Below, in pieces: positions 34,920 to 42,567 of a DNA stretch of 64,000 nt (its first letter is position 1; each line of letters opens with the position of its first letter). The stretch spans positions 310,001 to 374,000 of the forward strand of contig NZ_VFSU01000011.1 in assembly GCF_006385875.1 (NCBI RefSeq), read 5' to 3'. The position numbers and the translations under genes were made by a program. Source of the DNA: Sandaracinobacter neustonicus (GTDB lineage Bacteria > Pseudomonadota > Alphaproteobacteria > Sphingomonadales > Sphingomonadaceae). A model generated the notes under the pieces. That model did no database searches and was not told where the DNA came from. It saw only the letters and a list, made by a program, of their open reading frames with translations.

Positions 34920-35807
34920 TCACAGCTTATCCCCAGGGCGAGTTTTCGAGCGGCGACGGCGGCGCGGAATGCCAAGCGCGTCGGGATCGGTGGGTGCGAA
35001 GGACAGGATGTCGGGACCGCCGACGCACTGCTCGATGGTGAGCTGATACCCGGGGAGCGGCTGCCGGCGGACGATCTCGCGGAGGTCGTAGGCAAAGTGC
35101 TTGAGCGGCGAGAGGCTACCAGACTTTGCATGGAGGTGCGGAAAGTCGAAGCTCCAGCCGAACTCCTGCTTGCCGCCGTGCTTGCGCACCAGGCGGTACA
35201 GCCAGCGCTCCAGCCCTCCGGTCAGGCCGAAGTAGTTGCGGTCGATGCTGAGCACCAGCGCGTCGTCGAGCACCGCGCTGTAAAACCAGTCGGGAACGAT
35301 GAGTTCGAGGCCGAGCGGCCTGCCGCGTTGGTCGGCTCGTTCCTTCCACTCGTTGATCCAGGAGAACCGGTGCATCCGACGCTCTGTCGGCTGGCGGATC
35401 GAGGTCGCGACGGTAGTCGACTGCAGTCGGTCGAGTGCGGCCTTGAGCCGATCGTAATCACGCAGCGATACGCCGCGGCCGATGAAGTTCAGGATTTCAT
35501 ACGGGGTCGTGGCCATCAGCCGCGACGGCTGGAGCCCCACGTCGCGAGCCTCGACGATCTGTGAGGCGGCCCAGATGAGGATGTCGGCGTCCCAGATCGT
35601 CGCCATGCCATGCTCGGGCACTGCCTCGACACGGATCTTGACCGATCCGGCCTTGAAGTCGATCGGCGCAAGCCGCTTCGACTTGGCGAGGGAGAAGAAC
35701 GGATAGGCCATCAGGTCCTGCGCATCGCGAGGCGCCAAGTCACCGGGCAGCGCCCGGAAGAGGTCGAGTTGCGCTCGCTCGTCGCTGCGTTGATGGCGGG
35801 ACGACAT
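34920..35807 (-). CDS. repA: RepA-type replication initiator
   Basis: 295 residues from the ATG at 35807 (MSSRHQRSDERAQLDLF). It matches the RepA/RPA family of alphaproteobacterial plasmids and Tn4371-like elements, with the features LMAYPFFSLAKSKRL, ATIWDADILIWAASQI, and SRLMATTPYEILNFIGRG, and a basic tail. Winged-helix domains of this family bind iterons, here at 34850-34916. Upstream extension to 35894 is open but would overlap the HTH gene. It implies that the element can replicate as a circle. Confidence 0.9.
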   Translation of the reverse strand: MSSRHQRSDERAQLDLFRALPGDLAPRDAQDLMAYPFFSLAKSKRLAPIDFKAGSVKIRVEAVPEHGMATIWDADILIWAASQIVEARDVGLQPSRLMATTPYEILNFIGRGVSLRDYDRLKAALDRLQSTTVATSIRQPTERRMHRFSWINEWKERADQRGRPLGLELIVPDWFYSAVLDDALVLSIDRNYFGLTGGLERWLYRLVRKHGGKQEFGWSFDFPHLHAKSGSLSPLKHFAYDLREIVRRQPLPGYQLTIEQCVGGPDILSFAPTDPDALGIPRRRRRSKTRPGDKL

Positions 35808-35820
35808 CACGGAGACCGGA

Positions 35821-36105
35821 TCAGCGAAGGCCGGACGTGCCGGCGTTGCGGCCTTGGGAGGCCGCAGCTTTCGCAGGAGCGACGATGCCGCCACGCGGAT
35901 CCGAGGTGGAGGTCACCAAGCCGCGATCGGCCCACGCCTGCAGGTCGGTCAGCGAATAGACCACCCGTCCACCGAGCTTCCGGTATGTCGGTCCGGTGCC
36001 ATATGTTCGGTGCTTTTCGAGCGTGCGCTCCGACAGCCCGAGAAAGCGCGCGGCTTCCTCTGTCCTGAGGTAGCGTGGCGGCATGGGGGCGGCCGTTTCG
36101 TCCAT
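35821..36105 (-). CDS. AlpA/excisionase-like HTH protein
   Basis: 94 residues with a MerR/AlpA-type HTH: YLRTEEAARFLGLSERTLEK then HRTYGTGPTYRKLGGRVVY and SLTDLQAWAD. Such proteins (RdfS-like in these elements) control excision or replication genes. GGAGG lies nine bases before the ATG at 36105. It is 13 bases upstream of repA, suggesting co-transcription. Confidence 0.88.
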   Translation of the reverse strand: MDETAAPMPPRYLRTEEAARFLGLSERTLEKHRTYGTGPTYRKLGGRVVYSLTDLQAWADRGLVTSTSDPRGGIVAPAKAAASQGRNAGTSGLR

Positions 36106-36231
36106 GATCGAACCTCCGTGGTTTCGCGGCGCCTGCCTCGGACAGGCGGCGGATTGCGGTCACGGTGGCGCGATTGCGGCGGTCGGCACGATGTCGAAGT
36201 AAAGGAGATAAGTTCGACACCCTTTGGGGCG

Positions 36232-36988
36232 TCAGCGGTCTCGGCGTGGCCGGCGCAAGATCGAACGATAGCCGCCCTGAACGAGCTTCGTGCCGTCTCT
36301 AGCCAGGCGAATGGTCGTCTCGCGGATTGCGCTGCCTACCCACGAGGCTGCGTCGTGATCATGTTTGGGAAAGACGGCGTCGGCGATTGCACGATACGTC
36401 GCTCCGGATGCCCGACCGTCGAGGACGCGCAGCATTTCTCGCGCCCGCTTTTGTCGGGATCGGGTGATACGCGGATCCGGCGGGACGGTTTTTCCAGCGA
36501 GAGCCGCCCAAAAGCGAGCCAGCGCGCTCAGGCGGTCGGGCGTAAGCTCATCGAGAAGGACCATGGCCGCGAGACTTCCGGCACCGTCGCGCAGAGAAGC
36601 GTCGAACTTTTCTCCCCGGAGCTGAAGGCGCAGCATCTCGCCATCGATGCCATTTATGGCCTGCGCCCTGATGAAATCGTCAAGTGAGGGAGGCGTGTGA
36701 GCCGTCGGGATTTTGCCGAGGACGACGATCGATGGATCGAAGTGGGCGTCCCAATAGACTGGAGAGACGATTGCAGATGCAGAAGGGTCTGCCGGGAAAT
36801 CGCAACCCCCATCGGGATGTAAACTCCCGGGTCAGTTCTTCGGTGTTGTCGCCTGCCTGGAGGAATTCGTCGTATGATCGCCGGTACTCGGTGTTTCTCC
36901 GCAAAAACTCCCAGGCAAGATCTCCGGGAGACAGAGCATCGACATAGTCGTAAGCGGCCTCTGACCGCCAAGAATCTTCTTCAGACAT
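36232..36988 (-). pseudogene. DUF6499-DUF2285 transcriptional regulator-like gene, split by a frameshift
   Basis: The N-terminal part (start 36988) is DUF6499-like: YDYVDALSPGDLAWEFLRRN, ending in frame at RFPGRPFCI. The rest of the family sequence continues in another frame: YWDAHFDPSIVVLGKIP, then DGEMLRLQLRGEKFDAS and a DUF2285 end (LRVLDGRASGATYRAIADAV). Removing one base from the CCGG at 36792-36795 joins them into a protein of about 250 residues that reads RFPADPSASAIVSPVYWDA across the join. The family is thought to control element genes. Confidence 0.8.
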
Positions 36989-37103
36989 CCTCCACAGCCT
37001 CCGCAGTTTTAGCGCGCGAATTGAGCTGCGGACACGATTCCAAGTTGTGTGAGGGCTGGGAATAACGAAGGCGGAGCAACGTGATGCGAAACCTGCATCA
37101 CGT

Positions 37104-37406
37104 TCAGTTCACGCGGCCGGCCAGCAAACCGCTATAGCCGTTCTTCGTCATCCACTTTGCGCGCGCGAGATGCGAGCGGTGAACGCGCTCGGCACGCTCG
37201 GGCTCGGCGTTGACCGAAATCCCGAAAATCGTCTCGACGACGTCTGCCCAGGAAGCGCCTTGCGCTTCGGCATCCAGCAAACGCAGGTAAAGCTTCACAT
37301 TGGCCGCGTCATAGGCGGTCGGCGTCGCGCTGCTTGGCGGTTCATCAAGAAATAAGCTTGTAGTCACGGCGTTCCCCGGCGCGGATATCCATCCATACTG
37401 GAGCAT
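37104..37406 (-). CDS. DUF2285-like protein
   Basis: 100 residues, with KLYLRLLDAEAQGASWADVV ... ERVHRSHLARAKWMTKNGY, a pattern common in small DUF2285 proteins on conjugative elements. It is probably DNA binding and regulatory; function unknown. Starts at 37406 (ATG) or, with a better purine run (GGGGAACGCC), at a GTG at 37367. It is on the same strand as the neighbouring regulators. Confidence 0.65.
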   Translation of the reverse strand: MLQYGWISAPGNAVTTSLFLDEPPSSATPTAYDAANVKLYLRLLDAEAQGASWADVVETIFGISVNAEPERAERVHRSHLARAKWMTKNGYSGLLAGRVN

Positions 37407-37484
37407 TTTGTTAACGATGTTACGAGCGAGCTTCTAGCGCAACCCGATGAGTGGGGCGTTTGCGAGTTCGCTCCTCGCGTGCCG

Positions 37485-37727
37485 TCAGGCTTGCCCTTTG
37501 CGATCAACCACCATCACTCCCACACCACGGTCGGAGCTCAGGAACACGACGCCATTCTGTTCGAAAGCGCGCCTGACCTCATCCCGCGTGCTCTCGTACA
37601 CCTCGAGGCCACTGGCGGACTCGAGGCGCTTGAGGGCGGTCAGAGATACGCGAGCCTTGTCAGCGAGCGTCTCCTGTGTCCAACCCAGCAACGCGCGCGC
37701 GGCCCGTGATTGTCGGGCGGTGATCAT
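37485..37727 (-). CDS. Small XRE-family HTH regulator
   Basis: 80 residues. A standard XRE helix-turn-helix (RAARALLGWTQETLADKARV then SLTALKRLESASG) is followed by a short strand-rich tail (FEQNGVVFLSSDRGVGVMVV). The ATG at 37727 has the strong ribosome site GGAGGTGATC, and both lie inside a perfect 20-bp palindrome (37719-37738). It is likely to control itself and nearby element genes. Confidence 0.85.
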   Translation of the reverse strand: MITARQSRAARALLGWTQETLADKARVSLTALKRLESASGLEVYESTRDEVRRAFEQNGVVFLSSDRGVGVMVVDRKGQA

Positions 37728-37738
37728 GCATGATCACC
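37719..37738. promoter_or_regulatory. Perfect 20-bp palindrome over RBS and start of the XRE gene
   Basis: GGTGATCATGCATGATCACC reads the same on both strands and covers part of the ribosome site and the start codon. It can act as an operator for the XRE protein or fold in the mRNA to hide the ribosome site. Confidence 0.6.
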
Positions 37739-37855
37739 TCCCACTCGGACCTACGCGCACGCCAGAACTACGACTATAATAGTCGCCCTATGCCAGTTTG
37801 ACCACCGCAAAGCCGACCGGGAAAACGTCAGCTGATTCGTTCGCCAGAAAGCTGA

Positions 37856-37883
37856 AAGGCCCCGACCTTCCGGCCGGGGCCTT
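37856..37883 (-). terminator. Hairpin terminator downstream of DUF736 (copy 2)
   Basis: AAGGCCCCG and CGGGGCCTT arms (nine base pairs) enclose a ten-base loop, 11 bases after the DUF736 stop on the minus strand. The following T-run is weak (TTTCAGCTTTC), so efficiency is uncertain. Confidence 0.55.
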
Positions 37884-37894
37884 GCGCGGAGACC

Positions 37895-38221
37895 TCAGTC
37901 GCCGCGCCGCCCGCTCGGGCGGGACCAGATCAGCGAGAAGGTATCGCCGTCCTCGTCGTCGAAGAGGTTGGCGTAGATCGGGGCGTTGAAGCTCGGATCG
38001 TCGAGCTTGAGGCCGAGATAGTCGCGGCCCTCGTTGGAGCGCTTCGACCAGGCGGCGCCGATCTCGGCGCGGCCCACCAGGACGCGGTGGCTGGGAGCGT
38101 TCTCGCCGGTGGCGCGGGTATCGGGGACGATGCGCACGCCCTTGGCCTGGACGCTGAGGGTGACGATTTCGCCGGTGAACTCGTTCGAGCCGGTCTTCTT
38201 GAAGGTGCCGATGGTCGCCAT
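37895..38221 (-). CDS. DUF736 protein (copy 2)
   Basis: 108 residues with MATIGTFKKTGSNEFTGEI at the start and PIYANLFDDEDGDTFSLIW near the end, the DUF736 layout. It is paralogous to the 32369-32716 product. CGGAGAATTACA precedes the ATG at 38221. Function unknown; it is monocistronic, with a terminator hairpin after it. Confidence 0.88.
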   Translation of the reverse strand: MATIGTFKKTGSNEFTGEIVTLSVQAKGVRIVPDTRATGENAPSHRVLVGRAEIGAAWSKRSNEGRDYLGLKLDDPSFNAPIYANLFDDEDGDTFSLIWSRPSGRRGD

Positions 38222-38777
38222 TGTAATTCTCCGTTTTCCGTTCCCGAGCCCGCACCATTGCGGCCTCGATGGCGATCGGCAGGCCGGAGGCGGTCGACGG
38301 CGCACCCCGAAGGGGCCTGACAGCTTAGGAGGGCTTTCTTGTCTCGCGAGGAATGACGGCGCAGCCGGCAGGGGAAGAAAGTTCGACGCGGCTGTTGTGT
38401 CATAGGCGATCGAGGCGAAGCCGTACTTCGGCCAGATCAGGCCATTGAAGAGGCCGTTTGGAGCGGTCTAGGCACGGGCAGATAACGGAGAAGATGGCGA
38501 CCCTCCCGCATCGGCAAGTCGGCGCAGGGCGTGCGCAGCAGCTTCGTTCCCCATCGACAGGCATCGCTCCAGCATCTCCGTCCACTGCCACCGGGAGCGT
38601 CTCTGCCTTCAGTGCACGAACGGATGCGCTGCCGGTGTCGCCCAAAGCGCTCCCCCGCGGGTTGCTTTTCGGGGCGATGAACAATCAGCACCCACCGCTT
38701 CATCTGCAACCTCGGAGGCTACGAGGATATGCGTTGTCTTGTGCTGTTCCGATCCGCCGGAACGACGTCGACAAAGA
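38222..38777. other. Gene-poor stretch
   Basis: About 556 bases with no coding frame that I can support. Around 38475-38600 one minus-strand frame reads WQWTEMLERCLSMGNEAAAH and ends at a stop near 38470, coding-like in amino-acid make-up but without a convincing start, so it may be a small remnant. The remainder holds the promoter region of the DUF736 gene. Confidence 0.4.
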
Positions 38778-39221
38778 TTATGCCCGAGTAAGGCCCGGGC
38801 TGGATGGGCTGGGAGTCGCCACTAGTCCAGCGACCCGGAGGAAGGCGGTGATCCCGACCGCGACGGCCCCGAAGATCGAAAACGCCATCTGCCACGCTTC
38901 CGACGGCATCAGGTGCTTCACGATGCCATGGGTGGCATGAAAACCCGCAATCGCCGCCGGGGCGACGAAGGCGACCGCCACGACGAGTTTCAGCCAGATC
39001 GGACGTACGAAGGCGATCAGGAGGTGCCCGATGGCGAGCGTCATCGCCGCTGCGAGCACGCCCACGACGACAGCGCCGGCAATGCCGGCGCCGCCTTCGT
39101 TGGCCCAGGCGCCCGTCGTCACGCCGACGAAGGCGGGCAGAGCGAAAACGGCCAAGGTGAACACCAGCCAGCAGAGCAGGCCGACGGCGAAGAGGGATGC
39201 GAGTATGGCAAGGACGATCAT
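38778..39221 (-). CDS. Hypothetical membrane protein
   Basis: 147 residues with four to five hydrophobic segments (MIVLAILASLFAVGLLCWLV; AGIAGAVVVGVLAAAMTLAI; LKLVVAVAFVAPAAIAGFHA). No family was recognised. The ATG at 39221 gives a clean N-terminal helix; an in-frame start at 39302 adds a low-complexity Gly stretch. It lies in a zone of small genes of unknown role between regulators and DUF2493. Confidence 0.65.
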   Translation of the reverse strand: MIVLAILASLFAVGLLCWLVFTLAVFALPAFVGVTTGAWANEGGAGIAGAVVVGVLAAAMTLAIGHLLIAFVRPIWLKLVVAVAFVAPAAIAGFHATHGIVKHLMPSEAWQMAFSIFGAVAVGITAFLRVAGLVATPSPSSPGLTRA

Positions 39222-39364
39222 GGCAGTGGTTTCCAATCGTTCATGGCTGACGATCGCGCCTCCACCACCACCACAGCGCGCCTGAAGTATAGCGAATGAC
39301 AAGCCGGGACGGGAGCGGAAATCCTGCCGGACTTCCGCTTGCGGCCGTGAAGCCTTGCCCGCGA

Positions 39365-39532
39365 TCAGCGGGCGAAGGGATCAACCTCATGGACGATCGC
39401 GGCGAGTTCGCCGTCATATTCGCCCGCGGGCATGACACCCATGCTGCCGTCGCCTGCCTGGAAGATGACAATCGAGACCATCAGGGTGGTGGCGAGGCTG
39501 AAGGCGAAGGCGTGAGCTTGATTGAGGGACAT
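39365..39532 (-). CDS. Small single-helix protein
   Basis: 55 residues or so from an ATG at 39532: MSLNQAHAFAFSLATTLMVS with one hydrophobic helix, then IVIFQAGDGSMGVMPAGEYD and an acidic tail. GGAG lies ten or so bases upstream. No family recognised; small membrane proteins of this sort occur in conjugative elements. Confidence 0.45.
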   Translation of the reverse strand: MSLNQAHAFAFSLATTLMVSIVIFQAGDGSMGVMPAGEYDGELAAIVHEVDPFAR

Positions 39533-39845
39533 CTGCTGGGCTCCTGCTGGAGCGGGGGACCATCCCCCGCCGACAGGCGCCCGAAGTGTTCGGCCGTGGA
39601 CTGCAATCACCGCGCAGGCGCAGCCGCAGCGGCGGCATGCTCGCATAGCCGACCCTTCATGGGTTGATGGCGACAAGTCCGCGGCTGGACCAAGGATCAG
39701 CGCTGATAGGCGGAGGTGGTCTTCGCGTCGGGAGACCCGTTTTACAGTCTCGACACTGCTTTCGACTCAGCCTCGCGTCGTGTCCTCAGATGGCTATTTG
39801 CGCTATGCTCTTGGCGGCAAGTGTAGAGTCGCGAAGGGCTGGACG
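39533..39845. other. Intergenic stretch with a GC-rich hairpin
   Basis: No gene is supported. A perfect hairpin GCGGGGGA-CCA-TCCCCCGC at 39552-39570 lies just upstream of the minus-strand 39532 start; the rest probably holds divergent promoters. Confidence 0.4.
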
Positions 39846-40055
39846 ATGGCGGAGTTCACAGGAAGGAGCCTGCACCTCTTGAAGAAGGCTTTGACGATCG
39901 CTGTGCTGGCGATCGAGCGGCAGCCGGGCCCCTTCCAGTCGTCTTCGGACCAAGCGGATATGAAAGCGCTTCTCGACGCGTTGATCGAAAACGACACCGA
40001 GCTTGCCTTCTACGTGCGATCCGCCCGTATCGCAGTGACAGGCGAGCCAGACTGA
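39846..40055 (+). CDS. Small hypothetical protein
   Basis: 69 residues, helical and mixed-charge (SLHLLKKALTIAVLAIERQP; MKALLDALIENDTELAFYVR). It is one of the few plus-strand genes in the backbone and lies 14 bases before the MORN-like gene. No family recognised. A weak AGGG lies before the ATG at 39846. Confidence 0.5.
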   Translation: MAEFTGRSLHLLKKALTIAVLAIERQPGPFQSSSDQADMKALLDALIENDTELAFYVRSARIAVTGEPD

Positions 40056-40069
40056 ACGTGGGGCTGCCA

Positions 40070-40288
40070 ATGACGGAGACGCTCGCTTTCGAGAAGCGAC
40101 ACAAGGACGGAAGCTTGTGGGTCGTCGGCCAGACGATGGAGGGACAACCTACCGGATACTGGGAGTGGTTTCGCCGGGACGGTTCGAAGCTGCGGTCCGG
40201 CTACTTCGACGACGGTCAGCAGGTTGGTGATTGGACCACGTATGATCGCTCCGGGTGCGTCTACAAAGTCACGAAGATGAAGCGCTAG
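40070..40288 (+). CDS. Short MORN-like repeat protein
   Basis: 72 residues with two MORN-like units (GYWEWFRRDGSKLRSGYF and GDWTTYDRSG), as in the small YwqK-type antitoxin-like proteins. The ATG at 40070 is used; a GTG at 40058 is also in frame. It follows the preceding small gene and probably shares its transcript. Function unknown. Confidence 0.6.
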   Translation: MTETLAFEKRHKDGSLWVVGQTMEGQPTGYWEWFRRDGSKLRSGYFDDGQQVGDWTTYDRSGCVYKVTKMKR

Positions 40289-40312
40289 GCAGCGGCGCAT
40301 GCGTGGCGGCGC

Positions 40313-41278
40313 TTACGCGCCGCCGTGCTTCCAAACCGGAATGCCGAGTTTCTTGGCCTTGTCGGCGAGGTTGTCATTTATGCCCGTGCCCGGGAAGTGC
40401 AGCACGCCCTTCGGCACGATCTCGAGCATCTGGTCATTCCGCTTGAACGGTGCCGACCGTCCGTGCTTGGTCCAATCGGGTGCAAAGCCGATCTGCGGAA
40501 CGTTGCGGTTCGATGCCCAGAGCGAGGCGATCCTCTCGGCACCCTTTGGCGACTTTCCATGGACGAGAACCATGCCGGCGTGCTTGGCGTGAACCTGATC
40601 GAGCTTTGCCCAGATAAGCTGGTGATCATTGAAGTCGAGGCCGCCGGTGACGACGATCTTGGGGCCAGGCGGCAGGAGCACCTCTTGATCGGCGCGCTTC
40701 TTCGCCATCAAGAAGTCGCGGCTGTCGATCATCGCCGAAGTCAGATTGCGATGGTTGACCTTCGATCCGCTGCGCGGGAGCCAAGGCTTGCCGACGTGGC
40801 GTTCGTAGTGTTCGGCGGCCTGGTCGCGCATTAGCTCGAAGGCGTTCTGGCGCTCTATCAGCGTGATCCCCTCTGCGATCAGGCGCTCCAGTTCGACCGA
40901 TTTCACCTCGCTGCCGTCCTGTTCGCGCTGCGCCCGCTTCTGGGACTGCTCATTGTCATCCAGTTCGCGGCCGATCCGGTCGGTCGCGCGGTGGAAAACG
41001 TTCACGGTCGACCAGAGGAGATCGTCGAGGTCAGGTTCGAGGCGCGTGTCTGCCAGGGTGCCGATTAGAGCGTCGAAGATGTCGGCGACGGCGCCCGCGA
41101 CCTGGTTGCCGTCCGGCAGAAGCCGCTGGTCGGGCTCGTCGGTGAAGGGTCGGTAGCCGTGAAGTTGCAGTTCGTTAAGGACATGGTCGGTGGGTGAGGA
41201 TTCGTGATGCGGTTCGTAGTCGTCGTGATCGCGCATGGGATGCTCCATCGGTTGGACCGCGACCGTCGCGGCCTTCAT
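40313..41278 (-). CDS. DUF2493 protein
   Basis: 321 residues from the ATG at 41278 (307 from 41236). A helical N-terminus (HVLNELQLHGYRPFTDEPDQ) leads to a C-terminal Rossmann-like DUF2493 domain, KIVVTGGLDFNDHQLIWAKL then VHGKSPKGAERIASLWA and HFPGTGINDNLADKAK. The domain resembles the SLOG/LOG-like nucleotide-binding fold, so it may sense or process a nucleotide; the role in conjugative elements is unknown. Confidence 0.85.
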   Translation of the reverse strand: MKAATVAVQPMEHPMRDHDDYEPHHESSPTDHVLNELQLHGYRPFTDEPDQRLLPDGNQVAGAVADIFDALIGTLADTRLEPDLDDLLWSTVNVFHRATDRIGRELDDNEQSQKRAQREQDGSEVKSVELERLIAEGITLIERQNAFELMRDQAAEHYERHVGKPWLPRSGSKVNHRNLTSAMIDSRDFLMAKKRADQEVLLPPGPKIVVTGGLDFNDHQLIWAKLDQVHAKHAGMVLVHGKSPKGAERIASLWASNRNVPQIGFAPDWTKHGRSAPFKRNDQMLEIVPKGVLHFPGTGINDNLADKAKKLGIPVWKHGGA

Positions 41279-41532
41279 GGCGACGAAGCCCGCGGGCCGG
41301 ACGGCCGGGCACCCGGAGCGAAAGCGTAGGGCTCGATGGCTAAGGCCGGCAATTTTGCTTCGCGATGGAAAGCGGCCTCTGGGCCGCGCCGGAAAATAGT
41401 CGGCCGCCGCCATTGCCCGGTTGGCCGGCTTGTGGGCCGATCGCCCTCTCGAAGGCCGAGGCGCGGTCCCCCTCCGATGGATGATGCATCCGCCGAGCAC
41501 GGCGGCGAACCTCACGCCCGTTTTCCTGCCGG

Positions 41533-42567
41533 CTATGCCGCCAACGCCATGAAGCGCGCGACGTCCTGCGGCGCGACCTGCAACCGGGCTTCCACGCTCA
41601 ATGCGTCCAGGCCGAGGCTGCGCAGATCCTGGTTGAAGTCGCCCAGCTGCGGCGAGATGACAATCGCCTCGATCCCGGCCGCGTCGGCCCGTTCGATGAG
41701 GGTGTCGCGCGCAGCGTCACCGGCCGGATCGTTGTCGCGGACGATGTAGAGCCGCCGCAGTGTGTCGGGGAACAGGATGGCAGCGAGATGGGCCGCGGAG
41801 AGCGCCGCCAGCATAGGCATGTCGGGAAGGACCTGACGAAGCGACAGGACGGTCTCGATGCCTTCGCCCGCCGCTATCACATCGCTGCCTATGCCGAAGC
41901 GGACCGCGTTGCCGAGAAGATCGCCCATGGCTCGCCTCGGCGTGTCGATTGGCGCCTTGTCGCGGCGGCGCGGATCGAGCCAGGTGCGATGCGCCCCGGT
42001 GATCTTGCCGTCGAGGTCGGTGACGGCCGCGATCATCGCCGGCCAGGTCTCGGTCGGCGAATGCTCTTCGGGGCGATAATAGCAGCGCGGGTGGAAATGC
42101 AGGCTTCCGGTTCCGCGCAAATCCGTAATGCCGCGTTCCCGTAAATACGTTTGTACGAGCGTGCCGTGGATCGGCTGCGACATGCGGACCAGTCGGCGGG
42201 CCGCTTCGGGGGAGCCATGCGGCGCTGGGTTCTGCCGTTCGTGCTGACGGGCCTCCGGTGCCGGCGGCACTGAGAGAAAGGTCCGCGCCTCGTCGGCGAC
42301 ATCCTTGAAGTCGATGAGGCCGCAGCTTTCTCGGATGACGTCGAGGAGATCGCCATGCTCGCCCGTCGCCGCATCGGTCCATTTGCCGGCGGGACCTTTC
42401 GGCGTGTCCTTGAGCCGGACGTACATCGAGCGGCCGGGTGTGTTGCGCGCATCGCCCACGAGCCAGTAGTTGCCCTCGCGGCGACCGCTGGAAAGATAAT
42501 GCCGGCACACCGCCTCGGCCTGCCGGCCGAGACTGTGCGCAAGATCGGAAGCGTCCTGACGTGCCAT
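41533..42567 (-). CDS. Toprim domain protein (DUF7146-like, primase-type)
   Basis: 344 residues. The N-terminal part resembles a zinc-finger-less primase domain (REGNYWLVGDARNTPGRSMY; YLRERGITDLRGTGSLHFHP), and residues ~225-330 form a Toprim domain with AAGEGIETVLSLRQ (Glu) and YIVRDNDPAGDAARD (Asp-x-Asp). Such proteins may prime DNA after transfer. The ATG overlaps the stop of the helicase gene upstream (ATGA), so the two are translated together. Confidence 0.88.
   Translation of the reverse strand: MARQDASDLAHSLGRQAEAVCRHYLSSGRREGNYWLVGDARNTPGRSMYVRLKDTPKGPAGKWTDAATGEHGDLLDVIRESCGLIDFKDVADEARTFLSVPPAPEARQHERQNPAPHGSPEAARRLVRMSQPIHGTLVQTYLRERGITDLRGTGSLHFHPRCYYRPEEHSPTETWPAMIAAVTDLDGKITGAHRTWLDPRRRDKAPIDTPRRAMGDLLGNAVRFGIGSDVIAAGEGIETVLSLRQVLPDMPMLAALSAAHLAAILFPDTLRRLYIVRDNDPAGDAARDTLIERADAAGIEAIVISPQLGDFNQDLRSLGLDALSVEARLQVAPQDVARFMALAA

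Noticed and set aside
17231..36105. Claim that the element is definitely an integrated ICE
   Set aside because: No integrase or attachment repeats are visible, and repA with iterons would equally fit a plasmid.
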